A stretch of DNA of 64,000 nucleotides from DATBLE01 sp963808815 (GCA_963808815.1 CAWEGI010000017.1:248001-312000), one strand, 5' to 3'; positions 44,436 through 53,390 are shown, counted from the first letter of the stretch. The notes: generated by a model not told the origin, from the letters alone. Numbers and translations are program-made.

Positions 44436-45228
44436 CGGGGTCAAGGCGATCGTCCTCGACGTCGACGGCACGCTCGTGCACCGGGCGGGCGACGAGGTGC
44501 ACGTGCAGCCCGGGGCGCGCGAGGTGCTGGCGAGGATCAGGGCCTCGGGGCGGGGGCTGGCGATCTTCACGAACGGGAGCCACGACTCGCCCGCCTGGTT
44601 CGCCGAGGGGCTGCGCGCCGCCGGACTGGACATCGCCGACGAGGAGATGCTCACCCCGCTCCGCAGCGTCCAGGCGTACCTGCGCATGCGCCGGCTCGAA
44701 GGACCGGTGCTGGCGTTCGCGACCGAGCCGGCCCGCCGGTTTCTCGAGGCGGAGGGCACGTCGCTCGCGGGCGACGACGGGCCGGTGGACGCGGTCTTCG
44801 TCGCGCACGCCGATACCGTCGACTTCGCGCTGCTCGAGCGTGCGGCGCGAGCGATCATCGCAGGGGCCCGGCTCCTGACCGCGAGCTACGCGCCCGCGTA
44901 CGCCGGCGCGGACGGCCCGATCCTCAGCCGCGGCGCGATGACCACCGCGGCGCTCGCGAAGGCGAGCAGCACCCGTCCCGTCATCGTCGGCAAGCCCTCG
45001 CGTGCGGCGATGCGGACGGTCGAGGAGCAGGTCGGCGTGCGGGGGAGCGAGATCGCCGTGATCGGAGACGACCTGACGATGGACATCGCGTTGGGCCGCC
45101 TCGGCGGTGCCCGGACGGTACTCGTCGCCAGCGGGATCAGCGGACGTCCCGACCTGCACGCGATCCCGGAGCGCCGCCGGCCGGACTGCGTCGTCGGCGG
45201 GGTAGCCGAGCTGCTCGAGTGGCTCTGA
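44428..45228 (+). CDS. HAD-superfamily IIA hydrolase (NagD-like phosphatase)
   Basis: A 266-residue phosphatase of the NagD/4-nitrophenylphosphatase type. Motif I is VLDVDGTLVHR near residue 10, with the nucleophile Asp in DVDGT. Motif II is IFTNGS, and motif IV is IAVIGDDLTMDIALG. A cap domain lies in the middle. The GTG at 44428 overlaps the carboxyltransferase by 8 bp. HAD-IIA enzymes dephosphorylate small phosphometabolites such as phosphoglycolate or nucleotides. In this operon it may remove phosphate made by the PEP-utilising protein, but this is speculative. Confidence 0.88.
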   Translation: MLDGVKAIVLDVDGTLVHRAGDEVHVQPGAREVLARIRASGRGLAIFTNGSHDSPAWFAEGLRAAGLDIADEEMLTPLRSVQAYLRMRRLEGPVLAFATEPARRFLEAEGTSLAGDDGPVDAVFVAHADTVDFALLERAARAIIAGARLLTASYAPAYAGADGPILSRGAMTTAALAKASSTRPVIVGKPSRAAMRTVEEQVGVRGSEIAVIGDDLTMDIALGRLGGARTVLVASGISGRPDLHAIPERRRPDCVVGGVAELLEWL

Positions 45229-45403
45229 GGTAGCTCCTTACAAAAACTTAACGAAGGCGGGGCGCGAACTTCCCGCCCGCCCGCCGTCATCCCAGGTAGA
45301 GCACTCGACCGGTACGCCGCGGGGGAACCCAGACGAGCAGTCAGGTCCTCGCCGCTTCGTGCCGATGACGATTCGACCGCCCAGCAACCGAAAAGGAGTC
45401 GAC

Positions 45404-45898
45404 ATGCGCCGTCTTGCCACACCGGTCGCCGTTATTGCGCTTCTCGCCGCCGGGGTGTTCGCGGCGGTGTCGATCGCCAGCGGCGGCGGTCTCGCCCACG
45501 GCATCACGACCGGCCTGATCACGACCACCGGCGGAAAGGTCGCGATCTGCCACCGCACCGGTTCGAAGAAGAAGCCCTTCCACACGATCACGGTCGCCGT
45601 GTCTGCGGTCCGTGCGCACCTGAAGCACGGCGACGTCCTCGGGCCGTGCACCGTCGCCACCGTCGCGGCGATGAAGAAGCACGGCAAGGCGGCCGCCAAG
45701 CACGCGACGACGACCACCACCACCGGCACCACCGCCCAGAACACCCCGACCGCTCACGGCAACAGCGGCGCCCACGGCGCAAGCGGCGACAGCCACGGTA
45801 ACGGGGGAGAGCACGGCAACGCCGGCGGCAACGGCAAGGGTCGGCGGCGGCGGCAAGCCCTGACGCCGCGGTCGCGGGTGAACACCCGCCCGACGTAG
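45404..45898 (+). CDS. Secreted ICHRTG-motif protein with Thr- and Gly/His-rich tail
   Basis: A 164-residue exported protein. The ATG at 45404 has a clear ribosome site (AAAAGGAGTCGAC). A signal peptide (LATPVAVIALLAAGVFAAVSIASGG) is followed by a compact domain, KVAICHRTGSKKKPFHTITV, ending in AHLKHGDVLGPC. This short two-Cys domain recurs in secreted bacterial proteins of unknown function. The tail is Thr-rich, then Gly/His/Asn-rich. The last residues may be misread: in another frame the tail would end GGGGKP at a TGA near 45861. A hairpin terminator overlaps the printed stop. Confidence 0.78.
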   Translation: MRRLATPVAVIALLAAGVFAAVSIASGGGLAHGITTGLITTTGGKVAICHRTGSKKKPFHTITVAVSAVRAHLKHGDVLGPCTVATVAAMKKHGKAAAKHATTTTTTGTTAQNTPTAHGNSGAHGASGDSHGNGGEHGNAGGNGKGRRRRQALTPRSRVNTRPT

Positions 45899-45932
45899 CG
45901 CTCCCCCTGCCGGTCGGGACAGGGGGAGCGCT
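45897..45932. terminator. Hairpin after the ICHRTG gene
   Basis: AGCGCTCCCCCTG (45897-45909) and CAGGGGGAGCGCT (45920-45932) form a perfect 13-bp stem with a 10-base loop, beginning inside the stop codon at 45896-45898. Two Ts with C follow (TTC), so it is not a classical U-tract. It sets a left limit for the GT87 gene that follows. Confidence 0.7.
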
Positions 45933-45939
45933 TCATCAC

Positions 45940-47187
45940 CTGCGTGGCCGGACCGCGTTCGCCGTCGCGCTCGGCGTCGCGACGTTCCTGGCGGCCTGGG
46001 GGACGCTCCACTACGGCTTTTACACGCACCGGCTGCTGCTCGACACGCCGATCTACGAGAGCTACGGGGATGCGACTCTTCGCGGCGAGATCCCGTACCG
46101 GGACTTCGCCGTCGAGTATCCACCCGGCGCCCTGCCAGTATTCATCCTGCCCTCCGCCCTCTCGGGCGAGGGGCATTTCGGCACCTACACACGGGTGTTC
46201 GAGACGCTGATGGGACTCTTCGGGGTGCTGGCCGTCGCGGCGGTGACGCTCATCCTCGTGCGGCTCGGACGCCGTGGGGTGGCGCTGGCGACCGCCGTCG
46301 GCCTCGCAGGCCTCGGTGCGCTCGCGGTCGGTCCCGTCATCCTCTCGCGCTTCGACCTCTGGCCGGCCACGTTGACGGTCGGGGCGCTCGCCTTGCTCCT
46401 GTACGAACGGAGACGGTCGGCCTTCGCGGTGCTCGGCCTGGCCTTCGCGGCCAAGCTCTTCCCGGCACTCCTCCTCCCGCCGATGCTTGCGTACGTCTGG
46501 CGCCGTAACGGCCGTCGGCAGGCGTTGCTCTGCGGTCTGTGCTTTCTTGCGGTGGCAGTCGCCTGCTACGCGCCGTTCGTCGTCCTGAGCCCGCACGGAG
46601 TGTGGTCGAGCATTGCGGGTCAGGCCAGCCGGCCTCTGCAGATCGAGAGCCTCGGCGCTTCGATTCTCCTCGCGGTCCACCAGGTGTCGGGCCTCGCCCT
46701 GACGATGGATGTGAGCCACGGCTCCAACAACCTCGTCGGTGCCGTCCCCGACAAGCTCGCGCTCGGCGAGGCCGTTCTCCAGGCACTCGTCATCGTCGTC
46801 GTCTGGGTCAGCTTCCTCCGCGGCCCCGCCGACCGCGAGCGCCTGGTGCGCACCTGCGCCGCATGTGTCTGCGCCTTTATCGCCTTCGGCAAAGTCCTCT
46901 CTCCGCAGTACCTGGTCTGGCTGCTGCCTCTCGTCCGGCTCGTCCGCGGACGTCGAGGGGTGGTCGCGGGCGCCCTGCTCGTCGCGTCCATGCTCCTCAC
47001 CCAACTCTGGTTCCCGTACCGCTACCTCGATCTGGTCTACGAGCTCGACGCCCGCGCCTCCTGGCTCGTGGTGTCGCGCGATCTCGCGCTCGTGGCGCTG
47101 CTCGCCGCCCTGGTCTGGCCGCAGAGGCGCGACGCCCGCACCGGTGACGACGGGATCACCCGGACAGGGCACGCGCTTGCCGGCTGA
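45940..47187 (+). CDS. GT87 (DUF2029) integral membrane glycosyltransferase, start uncertain
   Basis: About 415 residues with about ten membrane helices. The motif GEIPYRDFAVEYPPGALPVF near residue 45 and SRFDLWPATLTVGALAL are typical of GT87 polyprenyl-phosphate-sugar-dependent transferases (for example mannosyltransferases of glycolipids). No ATG, GTG or TTG opens the frame between the upstream hairpin and a GTG at 46195, which would cut off the conserved part. CTG at 45940 is the best printed start, or a base has been lost near it. The catalytic side faces outwards. It stands 20 bp before the sigma factor gene. Confidence 0.75.
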   Translation: MRGRTAFAVALGVATFLAAWGTLHYGFYTHRLLLDTPIYESYGDATLRGEIPYRDFAVEYPPGALPVFILPSALSGEGHFGTYTRVFETLMGLFGVLAVAAVTLILVRLGRRGVALATAVGLAGLGALAVGPVILSRFDLWPATLTVGALALLLYERRRSAFAVLGLAFAAKLFPALLLPPMLAYVWRRNGRRQALLCGLCFLAVAVACYAPFVVLSPHGVWSSIAGQASRPLQIESLGASILLAVHQVSGLALTMDVSHGSNNLVGAVPDKLALGEAVLQALVIVVVWVSFLRGPADRERLVRTCAACVCAFIAFGKVLSPQYLVWLLPLVRLVRGRRGVVAGALLVASMLLTQLWFPYRYLDLVYELDARASWLVVSRDLALVALLAALVWPQRRDARTGDDGITRTGHALAG

Positions 47188-47207
47188 CCCGGCATCATGT
47201 CCAAGTT

Positions 47208-48545
47208 GTGGCGGTAGGCGCTGACTCCCTGTTCGAGGGGCACCCGGCCGACGACGCTGCGGTCGCTCTCGCGGGCGAGCTCTTCCGGGAGCACTCGAGG
47301 ATGGTGCTCGCGGTCTGCCGGCGCCTGCTCCCCGACACGGCCGAGGCAGAGGACGCCATGCAGCAGACGTACGTCTCTGCCTATCGGTCACTGCTCGCCG
47401 GGAGCGAGCCTCGGCGAGCGGACGTCTGGCTCGCGGCGATAGCGCGCAACGAGTGCCTCGACCGGATTCGCACCCGGATGCGCGAGCCACTCGCCGAGCA
47501 CGGGCGAAACGGCCGCTCAGAGGCGCCGGATGCGCTCGCCGCGCTGATCGCCGGCGAGGAGCTCCGCGCCCTCAGCCGGTCGATCGAGCAGCTTCCGGCC
47601 CAGCAGCGCGAGGCCCTGGTGCTCCACGAGTTCTGCGGCCTTCCATACGGGGAGGTTGCAGCTGCGATCGGAGTGTCCGAGTCTGCGATCGGGTCGTTGC
47701 TCTTCCGGGCCCGGAGGAGCGTCCGCTCGGCGTTCCGGCGTGGATACGCCGTTCTGCCGCTGCCGGAGATCTGGAACGCGAGCGCCCAGCTGCTCGCGCG
47801 TGGGCCGGCGATCAAGGTCGCTGCGCTCCCGATGGTCGCAAAGGTCGGCTGCGGAGCCGTCGCGGTGGGATTGAGCGCGGGTGCTGTGGTCGCGGTCGAC
47901 CACGAGGTCGGGGCGCAGTCCCGGCCGCGTTCCGTTCCGCGCGTCGCGGCGGCTCCGGAGACGTTGGCCGGTGCGAGAACGCGTGCGCCCGTCAGCCTGC
48001 CGGTGGTCGCGAGGTCGGAGGCCCTGGCGTCGGCAACGGCGATGGTGGCTCCGGTCACCTCCGAGCGTCCCGTTAGGTCGTCGCCTCCACGTCGCGAGCA
48101 CCGGCCTCGTCCCATCCCCACGACCATGGCCGGCCGGCCTGTGCCCGCGCAGCTGGTCTCACCCGCCGCGGCAGCACCCTCGCGACCCGCCGGCACCCCG
48201 GTGTCCGGCAAGGGCAATTCACACGTCTCGACCGGGAGCGGAGGCGTCAACGAGCGACGAAGCCACGGCAGGGCGCCCGTAAGGTCCACGAAGCAGCACG
48301 GCAAGCAGAAGGCCGCGCGGCCGACACAGGCTGGTGGGAACCAACACCCTCGTCCCGCCGGAGCGGAACCGGCCGCGACCGCCCCTGGATTAGCGCGTGG
48401 TCACGACGAGGACGGCCCGCCGGGCAAGGGCGAGACGGTCGACGCGTCGGCCCCGTCCGCCGATGCACCGCCGTCGGAGTCGAGCACGGACCACCCCGTC
48501 CACCCCGAACATCCCGAGCACCCCGACCACCCGGCCAAGAGCTGA
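47208..48545 (+). CDS. ECF-type sigma factor with membrane anchor and long outside tail
   Basis: A 445-residue protein. Residues 25-95 are a sigma-70 region 2 (LFREHSRMVLAVCRRLLPDTAEAEDAMQQTYVSAYR). Residues 124-178 are region 4 (LPAQQREALVLHEFCGLPYGEVAAAIGVSESAIGSLLFRAR). A membrane helix follows at about 208-230 (MVAKVGCGAVAVGLSAGAVVAV), then about 215 residues of low-complexity Pro/Ala/Ser/Arg sequence ending in HPVHPEHPEHPDHP. With the N-terminus inside, the tail would be outside the membrane. No anti-sigma gene is adjacent, so membrane tethering may itself control activity. The GTG start has no ribosome site. Confidence 0.83.
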   Translation: MAVGADSLFEGHPADDAAVALAGELFREHSRMVLAVCRRLLPDTAEAEDAMQQTYVSAYRSLLAGSEPRRADVWLAAIARNECLDRIRTRMREPLAEHGRNGRSEAPDALAALIAGEELRALSRSIEQLPAQQREALVLHEFCGLPYGEVAAAIGVSESAIGSLLFRARRSVRSAFRRGYAVLPLPEIWNASAQLLARGPAIKVAALPMVAKVGCGAVAVGLSAGAVVAVDHEVGAQSRPRSVPRVAAAPETLAGARTRAPVSLPVVARSEALASATAMVAPVTSERPVRSSPPRREHRPRPIPTTMAGRPVPAQLVSPAAAAPSRPAGTPVSGKGNSHVSTGSGGVNERRSHGRAPVRSTKQHGKQKAARPTQAGGNQHPRPAGAEPAATAPGLARGHDEDGPPGKGETVDASAPSADAPPSESSTDHPVHPEHPEHPDHPAKS

Positions 48546-49018
48546 GCTCTCGCCGCGACTGCTACGAGAGGGACGAGCGGCCAGCAGACAAGTTCTCGGA
48601 GACGCGCCCGGAGCGACGGCCTCTCGTCCGTGGTCGCGAGCTCGACCGTCGAGCCCGAGCCTCGCAGCGCGGCGCGAAGCAGCGCCGCCGCCCGACCGGC
48701 GTGCCAGCCGGACGTGACCAGGACGACCCGCCCCGCCCCCACCTCGCGCGCGACTGACGCGGCGGCGACCACATTCGCGAGCGTCGACCGTGAGGTGGAG
48801 TCGACGAAGACCCGCCGGCAGGGCGCGGCCCACGACCGGGCCATCAGCTCCGCCTCCGAGGCCGCGCTGCGGCCCCGCGCCCAGCCGGTGAGGAGCACGA
48901 CGTCGTCCGCGCGCGCCTCCCGCTCCGCCCGGCGCAGGCGCCGAGCGCAGATCTCGTGCAGCTCCTCGCCCGTTCCGTCCGAGTAGCCACAGACCGCGAT
49001 CAGGCGCGGGCGGCTCAC
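48401..49018 (-). CDS. YdcF/SanA-like DUF218 protein
   Basis: A 205-residue protein with the DUF218 pattern: RLIAVCGYSDGTGEELHEICARRL at the start, DDVVLLTGWARGRSAASEAELMARSW in the middle with the usual Ser/Glu pattern, and TLANVVAAASVAREVGAGRVVLVTSGWHAGRA with the conserved Asn and His. Members act at the membrane in envelope or vancomycin-related functions. The GTG at 49018 overlaps the stop of the GT2 gene (GTGA). The C-terminal 50 residues run antisense over the tail of the sigma gene for 145 bp and look non-homologous, so a lost stop near 48560 is possible. Confidence 0.72.
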   Translation of the reverse strand: MSRPRLIAVCGYSDGTGEELHEICARRLRRAEREARADDVVLLTGWARGRSAASEAELMARSWAAPCRRVFVDSTSRSTLANVVAAASVAREVGAGRVVLVTSGWHAGRAAALLRAALRGSGSTVELATTDERPSLRARLRELVCWPLVPLVAVAARAQLLAGWSGCSGCSGWTGWSVLDSDGGASADGADASTVSPLPGGPSSS

Positions 49019-49745
49019 CGCGACGAGCCCCGGACGCGCCGCACCAGCCCGTACGCGACGAGCGTGCCGGCGACGGTGAGGACGAGCTGGACCGCCCGCT
49101 TGCCCTGCAGCTTGGACTCGCCGCTCGCGCGCTCACGCATGTCCACCGGCACCTCGACCACGCTCAGTCCGCCTTTCTGCAGCCTGAGCAACGACTCCAC
49201 CTCCGGCGCGCCGCTCTCGTACGGCACCGCCAGAATCGGCATCGCGCGAGCGTTGACCGCGTACATCCCGCTGGTCGCGTCGTGGAACGGCCCCCCGAGC
49301 GCCGCCTTCATTCCGCGCCGCAAGCACCGCCGTCCCGAACCGCCGGCTCGGGCTGGGCTCGATAGCGGTACGGCTCGTACCCGTCGCCGCTGACGAAGCG
49401 CGACCCGACGGCGACGTCGGCCTCGCCCGCACGAACGATCGCGAGCAGGCGGACGAGCTCCTCGACCGGGTGCTGGCCGTCGGCGTCGACACGGCCGGCG
49501 AACGCATAGCCGTGCTCGTGCGCGTAGGCGTATCCGGCGGCGATCCCGGCCCGCAGCCCGCGGTTCTCGCCGAACGAGAGCACCCGGGCACCGTGCTCCT
49601 CGGCCACGGCGGCCGTCCGGTCGGTCGAGCCGTCGTCGACGACGAGGACGTCGGCGTCGGGGAGCCCGGCGGCCAGCTCGGCGAGCACCGAAGGGAGGAT
49701 CTCCTCCTCGTTCCAGGCAGGGATGAACACGACCGTGTCGGCCAC
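49015..49745 (-). CDS. Family 2 glycosyltransferase, DPM1-like (frameshifted)
   Basis: About 240 residues. The start ADTVVFIPAWNEEEILPSVL and DVLVVDDGSTDRTAAVAEEHG are the GT-A nucleotide site, and RVDADGQHPVEELVRLL carries the DxD-like metal site. The C-terminal part (GPFHDATSGMYAVNARAMPIL, then YGLVRR near the end) lies in another frame after breaks near 49370 and 49320. It resembles dolichol/polyprenyl-phosphate mannosyl- or glucosyltransferases that feed GT87-type enzymes, and a GT87 gene lies at 45940. The GTG start at 49745 was set by homology. It has no obvious ribosome site. Confidence 0.75.
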
Positions 49746-49805
49746 CCCTGCATGGTAGGCGGGGCTGCGCGACCCCGTGGGCCGCACAGCCCCTTGACCG
49801 GAGCG

Positions 49806-50907
49806 CTAGCTCTTGAGGTTGACGCGGACCGAGACCAGCCGCCGGTTCGAGATGCCGGCGAGCGGGTTCTCCCCGCCCTTCCGGGCCCGGACGAACATGG
49901 CGACCAGCTGCTGCTTGCTGCTCACCGGGAAGCCCCTGAGCCGCTGGAAGGTCAGCGTTGCCCACCCGTCGGCGCCGCTCGACGCCTCCGGCGGAATCGA
50001 CCACTGGTTGTACGGCGTGGCGGTCGAGTAGACAAGGGCACCCTGCACGGGGCCGCCGCACGTCGATGTGATGTGGAACCTGACCGTCAGCGTCTCCGTC
50101 CCCTTCGCGACGACCGACGGGGCGCTCTGGAAAGTGTCGACCAGCAACCGGGCCGGCCCGTTGATGTTCGCCACCTGGTCCGGGTTCCCGCCCGGCGGGC
50201 AGCCGGCCCCGCGGTTCTTGCCGATCACCGCGGTCGGACTGGACTGAGCGGTGTCGTTGCCGGCCGAGTTCGTTGCGGTCACGCGGAAGCGGATCGTCGT
50301 ATTGACGTCCCCCGAGGCGATCACGTACGTGTTCTTGTTCGCCCCGTTGATCGTCGCGCACGAGCCGCCCTTGTTGTCGCACCGCAACCAGGCGTAGTCG
50401 AACTTCGTCGGAGAGTTCGCCCAGGTTCCGTTGCTACCGGTCAGCGTCGAGCCCTCCTGCGGCGTGCCGGAGATGGCCGGCGCGGCAGTGTTCGCCGGCT
50501 TGCCGGACGCTACGACGACCGCGGTCGCGGCCGACGTCGCCGCCGTCGACCCCTCCCCATTCGTCGCGGTCACCCGGAAGCGAATCCTGTGTCCGTCGTC
50601 GGAGGCCGTGAGCGTGTACTGCGTGCCGTTGGCCCCACCGATCGGATTGCACCCGTTTCCATTGGCGTTGCAGCGCAGCCAGGCGTAGGCGTAGGTGTTC
50701 ACGTTCGACCAGTCACCCCGGTCGCCGGTCTAGCACCTGGCCGACCCGGGCTGCGCCGAAGATCTTGGGCGCAGTGTTGTTGGTCGGCTTGGCCTTGGCC
50801 GCGGCGATGCCGGAGCCGACGATGACGACCGCGAGGACGCCTGCCAGAGCTCCTCCGGCAACGGCGCGTCGGAGCCAGCGGCGAGTCGGCGTGGTAGCAG
50901 TGCGCAT
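49806..50907 (-). CDS. Secreted protein with tandem Ig-like repeats (frameshifted)
   Basis: About 365 residues. The ATG at 50907 has AAGGGGGGACAC upstream and opens a signal peptide (AVAGGALAGVLAVVIVGSGIAAAKA). The frame breaks near 50728, between ARVGQVL and the NTYAYAWLRCNANGNGC part. Two repeats follow with the pattern NTAAPAISGTPQEGSTLTGS, YAWLRC, DG-IRFRVTATN. The C-terminal 120 residues contain ETLTVRFHITSTCGGPVQGALVYST and form a different beta-type domain. Repeats of this kind are abundant in exported proteins of Thermoleophilia and support that placement. It may be an adhesin or matrix component. Confidence 0.75.
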
Positions 50908-51039
50908 GTGTCCCCCCTTACCCGTCGTGGAACGTCTTCGAGAACGTTCACTTTCAGCCTACGAGACCAAACGCCTGCAAATGGAATGCTTACAAGTGGC
51001 GTACACCTGGCAAACGTCTGCTCCCTCGTGCACTCCTGC

Positions 51040-51111
51040 ATGGCCGTCTGGCCCAGCTGCGGCGAGGAGAATCCCGATCGTTTCCGCCTCTGCGGGTTCT
51101 GTTGTATATAG
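51040..51111 (+). CDS. Short zinc-ribbon segment, possibly the N-terminus of the next gene
   Basis: A 23-residue frame from the ATG at 51040 reads PSCGEENPDRFRLCGFC, a CxxC-type zinc-ribbon like those at the N-terminus of cyclase and signalling proteins (CPSCGEENP...CGFC). The first Cys of the usual pair is Trp here. It stops at a TAG at 51109-51111. The next frame continues without a good start of its own, so a one-base loss near 51100 may have cut this segment from the coiled-coil gene. Alternatively it is a gene remnant. Confidence 0.35.
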   Translation: MAVWPSCGEENPDRFRLCGFCCI

Positions 51112-51137
51112 ATGCCTCTCCCGGAACGTCCCACGAC

Positions 51138-51787
51138 TTGAGCCACCAGCCTTTACCCGACGACCACGTTCCCACAGCCGGGACTTCCACGGCTGCCGAG
51201 GCGGAGAGCGCAGCCGCACCGGAGATTCCGGAGGAGTTCCAGCCGGACCAGCTGCCCCGCGCCCTCTTCGGCTACGACCGGTCGACGATCGTCGAGCTGC
51301 TCGGGACGCTGAGCGCAGCGCATCAAGTCGCTTACGCAGGAGCGCACCGACCGCGACCGTCAGATCGCGGAGCTCGAAGCCAGGATCAGGCAGCTCGAAG
51401 CCAGGATCAAGCAGAACGAGGAGAATCATCGCCTGATCGGCGAGGCGCTGGTCGCGGCGAGGGAGGAGGCGAACACGATCCGTGAGAACGCCCGCCAGTC
51501 GGCGGAGCAGGTCCTTCGTGCCGCTCGAAACCAGGCCGACCTGATTCTGGAGGAGTCTGAGCGTGAAGCACGGGCTCAGGCGAAGGAGCATCGTCGAGTC
51601 GGCGCAGCGTGAGCGGGAGGAGCTGGTCGAGAGCGCCTACCGCGAGCGGCAGGCCATGCTGGACGAGGCCGGCCGTGCACGAGCGTTCGTCGAGGAGACG
51701 CACGAGCAGCTCTCAGACTTCCTGATGGCAGCGGTGAAGTGGTACGAGCAGGCGAAGCCGTCGAGTCGCACAGAAACAGGACGGTCA
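51138..51787 (+). CDS. DivIVA-like coiled-coil protein (frameshifted, end uncertain)
   Basis: About 215 residues when pieced together: an acidic Pro/Ala-rich start (EIPEEFQPDQLPRALFGYDRS), then a long coiled coil (QIAELEARIRQLEARIKQNEENHR, then SAEQVLRAARNQADLILEES) and VESAYRERQAMLDEAGRARAF. ALFGYDRSTIVELL resembles the short DivIVA-type membrane-binding start, and the heptads resemble DivIVA/GpsB-type scaffold proteins. Breaks lie near 51330 and 51590. A TTG at 51138 is the most likely start if the zinc-ribbon is not part of it. No stop could be fixed before the convergent gene at 51785. Confidence 0.5.
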
Positions 51788-52491
51788 GCCGAACGAGCTT
51801 CCGAGCAGCCCGGCAAACGAGCGCAGCTCGATCCCCTCCGCCTGAACCGCCCCCCGCACGCGCGGGTCGCAGAGAGCCTCCAGCTCGAGCGGCCGCTCCG
51901 TCGAGTAGGTCGACTCCTCTTCGGGCTCCGCGGCGGGGTGGCAGCCGAGCTCGGTGACACCGGGCGGAAGCGATGCCAGCAGTCGAAGGAGCGCCTCGAC
52001 CGTGATCGCCTCGGGAAGAGGCTCGCCGGTCCCGGTCTGGCCGTAGAAGTCGCCCGCGATAGGCGACTCCCGCACGTGCACCCGCGGACCGGGACGCCGA
52101 GCCTGCTTCCGGCTTCGACGACGACCGAGCGAACCGGCTCCTCGAGGTGGCGATGCTGGTGCGAGTCGAGATGCGTCGGCTGCCGGCCGAACAGGGAGAT
52201 GAACTGCGCGAGCTGCGCCGCGACCTCCGCCTCGACCGCCGTGCGGTCGTCCGCGACGACACCTGGTACAGCGGCATCCAATCGCCGTCTCGGTAGACCC
52301 ACTCGGACAGGTCGACGTGGAGGCCGACGCTCAGATCGGGCCGGTCGCGCGCCAGCTGCCGCCGCCTCCTCGACCGCCGGCCAGCGCACCATCGCGCTCG
52401 TGCTGGTCACGATCCCCTCGTCGTGTGCGCGCGCGACGCCGCGGTTGATGCCGCCGCTCCGGCCGAAATCGTCGGCGTTGACGATCAGCAC
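51785..52491 (-). CDS. YdjC/ChbG family carbohydrate deacetylase (frameshifted)
   Basis: About 240 residues. The start LIVNADDFGRSGGINRGVARAHDEGIVTST is the ChbG/HpnK signature with the metal Asp-Asp. HLDSHQHRHL carries the metal His pair. The C-terminal part (HVRESPIAGDFYGQTGTGEPL, then GVTELGCHPA) continues in another frame. Breaks lie near 52340 and 52075. The printed GTG at 52491 is probably preceded by two or three codons, because the upstream gene ends in a GTGA at 52498-52501 with one base lost after it. Such enzymes remove acetyl groups from chito-oligosaccharides or sugar lipids. Here it belongs to a glycan cluster. Confidence 0.78.
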
Positions 52492-52497
52492 CGCGGC

Positions 52498-53390
52498 TCA
52501 CAGGCCGACTCGCTCCGCGAGCCGAGGGAGCTCGGCACGCCAGTCGCGGGCGTGCTCCGGCGGCGGCGTCCAGTCGGGCGACCAGCCGAGCCACTGGACC
52601 GCGAGGTGCAGCCGGGCGCAGTCGAGATCGAACGCGAGCTCGCGTCGGGTCGGGCGGCTGCTCGAGCGCGAGCCGGTACGCCTCGGCCAGCGCGGCGGCG
52701 CCCGCCTCGGGCAGCCCCGACGTCAGCGCCGCGAGGTCGAGCACGCCGGGGCCGATGCCGGCGAGCTCCCAGTCGACGACGGAGACGCGGTCGCCGGCGA
52801 TGAGCACGTTCGACGCGTACAGCTCGCCGTGGACGAGCGTCGTCGGAAGCCCGGCGAGCCGGTCGACGACCGCTTCGTAGCCGGGGACGTCGACGCCCGC
52901 CCGCTCCGGCCAGAGCTCGAAGAAGAGCCGGTCGTAGCGGACAGCGATGGCGGGTCGCTGCGATGCCCGCGAACCGGTCGTGCAGCCGCGCGAGCCACCG
53001 CGCCGCCGGTTGCCAGCGGTCGAGTCTCGAGCTGGTAGAGCTCGGTGCCGGCCACCTTCTCGACCACGAGCCAGTACCGCCCGCGGTCGGGATCGACGAC
53101 CGCGCCCGCGAGCGCCGGCGTGCCGAGACCCGGCTTCGTCGAGGAGCGAGCTGGTACACCTCGATCTCGCGACGCCGGGTCGTGCAGGAAGTCCGAGCTT
53201 CGCCGCGCGCGCCCGGTCGGTCAGCGCCTGCGGCGAGAGATCCTTGAGCAGCAGCTCCTTCCCGTCCGGCCTCGAGCTCGACGAGCGGAGCGCTCGAGCG
53301 GTACTCGAACGGGACGCCGGCGCAGTCGGCGTCGACGCCGAGCAGCTCCGCCAGCTCGGCATCGGTCGCGTCGTGGATCGAGCGATGTCG
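52498..53390 (-). CDS. Aminoglycoside-phosphotransferase-like kinase (frameshifted)
   Basis: About 295 residues in several frames. TTLVHGELYASNVLIAGDRVSVVDWELAGIGPGVLDLAAL is the APH/choline-kinase catalytic loop, with His-Gly-(Asp replaced by Glu) and the metal Asp in VVDWE. The start region (IHDATDAELAELLGVDADCAGVPFEYRSSAPLVEL) and KELLLKDLS, with the ATP Lys, precede it. The C-terminus WLGWSPDWTPPPEHARDW is in frame with the TGA at 52498-52500. The usual HGD is HGE, which may alter catalysis. The start is unclear because of breaks near 53370. It probably phosphorylates a small molecule or sugar in the glycan pathway. Confidence 0.65.

Noticed and set aside
45841..45940. GT87 gene starting inside the ICHRTG gene
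   Set aside because: The frame is open there, but a strong hairpin at 45897-45932 and the lack of homology before residue LRGRTAF make translation through it unlikely.
49015..50382. One long protein covering the GT2 and the Ig-like repeat genes
   Set aside because: The upstream two thirds of that frame is Arg-rich shadow of the Ig-like gene. Only its last part is the GT2 C-terminus.
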